From assembly GCA_964550565.1 (NCBI GenBank), contig CAZKAI010000183.1, forward strand, positions 1 through 6,283: 6,283 nt of DNA. The letters run 5' to 3'. This stretch comes from Anaeroglomus sp964550565 (GTDB lineage Bacteria > Planctomycetota > Phycisphaerae > Sedimentisphaerales > Anaerohalosphaeraceae). The notes beneath the pieces were generated by a model. The model was not told the origin of the DNA, made no database searches, and saw only the letters and a list, made by a program, of their open reading frames with translations. Shown one piece after another: positions 5,787 to 6,283 of the stretch. Position 1 is the stretch's first letter. Every line of letters starts with the position of its first letter. The position numbers and the translations under genes are program-made.

Positions 5787-5879
5787 TAAAAAGCAAAATG
5801 ACAATGCAAAATTTAAAAAGAAAACGCTTCAAAGCGAGCAATGTGGAGAGATACACGTAGATTGGTATGGGGGGGCGTG

Positions 5880-5906
5880 CCATGGCCAAGATTCGCTTGA
5901 CCATGG
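5880..5906. repeat. Imperfect inverted repeat with CCATGG ends
   Basis: CCATGGCCAAG (5880-5890) and CTTGACCATGG (5896-5906) are complementary at 10 of 11 positions around the loop ATTCG. The mismatch is C5886 with A5900. No T tract follows on either strand. Confidence 0.55.
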
Positions 5907-5910
5907 AATC

Positions 5911-5956
5911 CTTCGGCTATGCTCAAGACAGACCGAAGCTGGAAGCTTCGGCTACG
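5911..5956. repeat. CTTCGGCTAYG direct repeat with alternative hairpins
   Basis: CTTCGGCTATG (5911-5921) and CTTCGGCTACG (5946-5956) are near-identical direct repeats. CCGAAGC (5933-5939) lies between them and can pair with GCTTCGG (5945-5951; 7 bp, 5-base loop) or, less well, with CTTCGG (5911-5916). It lies about 30 bases past the stop of the minus-strand kinase gene but lacks a T tract in that direction, so it is at most a weak transcript end. Confidence 0.5.
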
Positions 5957-5980
5957 TTGGATACAAAGAGCGGTCGGGGA

Positions 5981-6283
5981 TTAGCGGGGGGATGGGGCGA
6001 GGGCGACGCGGAAGATGCAGCCAGTGGGGGCGGCGGATAGGATTTGGACGAAACCATGATGGGCTTCGGCGAAGCGTTTGACCAGGGCCAGGCCCAGGCC
6101 GGTGCCGGTGGTCTGACGGGTGGATTCGTCTGCGCAGCGGTAGAAGGCCTCGAAGATGCGGGCCTGTTCGCGGCGAGGCACGCCGGGGCCGTGATCTTCG
6201 ACTTCGATGAGAACGAGGCCATCCTGTTTGCGGGTGCGGAGCGTGATGTGGTTATCTACGGCGGGGCGGGCGTATTTGCAGGC
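5981..6283 (-). CDS. Sensor histidine kinase, C-terminal ATPase part, 5' end beyond window
   Basis: The frame enters from the right edge and ends at TAA (5983-5981), giving the last 100 residues. They hold the C-terminal half of a HATPase_c domain: the end of the N box (ACKYA, residues 1-5 of the fragment), the G1 box as VEDHGPGVP (28-36, with Asp30, Gly32, Gly34), an F box IFEAFYR (43-49) and the G2 box GTGLGLALVK (60-69), followed by the final strands (GCIFRVAL). These elements bind ATP for autophosphorylation of a histidine in the dimerisation domain, which would lie to the right together with any sensor region. The protein ends soon after the domain, so there is no receiver domain after the ATPase. 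The partner response regulator is not in view. The gene is GC-rich and converges on the secreted-protein gene. Confidence 0.88.
   Translation of the reverse strand, partial: ACKYARPAVDNHITLRTRKQDGLVLIEVEDHGPGVPRREQARIFEAFYRCADESTRQTTGTGLGLALVKRFAEAHHGFVQILSAAPTGCIFRVALAPSPR

Larger units (their letters stand above)
5662..5980. other. Repeat-bearing spacer between convergent genes
   Basis: No gene is seen between the terminator and the stop of the histidine kinase. The stretch holds a short sequence resembling degenerate GTATACAG units (5705-5720), the second copy of the 66-bp repeat (5721-5786), a further A-rich run to about 5825, and inverted repeats at 5880-5906 and 5911-5956. Confidence 0.65.

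Noticed and set aside
5923..6222. Alternative minus-strand frame over the kinase end
   Set aside because: It is Pro/Ser/Ala-rich and lacks motifs, while the overlapping frame ending at 5981 contains the G1, F and G2 boxes of a histidine kinase.

Overview
The window looks like chromosomal DNA of an environmental bacterium, most plausibly a planctomycete of the Phycisphaerae type. This is inferred from the secreted PQQ-propeller/Ig-like protein, the isolated terminase-like gene and intergenic spaces full of short dispersed repeats. No ribosomal or other taxonomic marker is present, so the assignment is tentative.

Layout: (1) 1-459, minus strand, the first 153 codons of a polytopic membrane protein that runs off the left edge. 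(2) 460-871, a gene-free spacer made largely of short palindromes and a GTATACAG-type tandem array. (3) 872-2392, plus strand, a complete 506-residue terminase large-subunit-like ATPase/nuclease with no other phage gene beside it. (4) 2393-2766, a second spacer with another GTATACAG array, a 66-bp dispersed repeat, a nested palindrome, and then a good sigma70-like promoter. (5) 2767-5574, plus strand, a 935-residue secreted protein with an eight-bladed PQQ-like propeller between two related Ig-like (Big-like) modules and a helical C-terminal tail, closed by a strong intrinsic terminator. (6) 5662-5980, a third repeat-bearing spacer with the second copy of the 66-bp repeat and several inverted repeats. 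(7) 5981-6283, minus strand, the last 100 residues of a sensor histidine kinase (ATPase domain), entering from the right edge.

The genes do not form an operon. The secreted protein has its own promoter and terminator. The histidine kinase converges on it, and the membrane protein diverges from the terminase-like gene. No shared pathway is evident.

The most interesting point is the lone terminase-like gene. It keeps its ATPase and nuclease motifs, carries a four-cysteine cluster between them, has no visible packaging partners, and is bracketed by direct-oriented GTATACAG arrays, the downstream one beginning at its stop codon. Whether this is a phage relic, a domesticated enzyme or a small mobile unit cannot be settled from this window.
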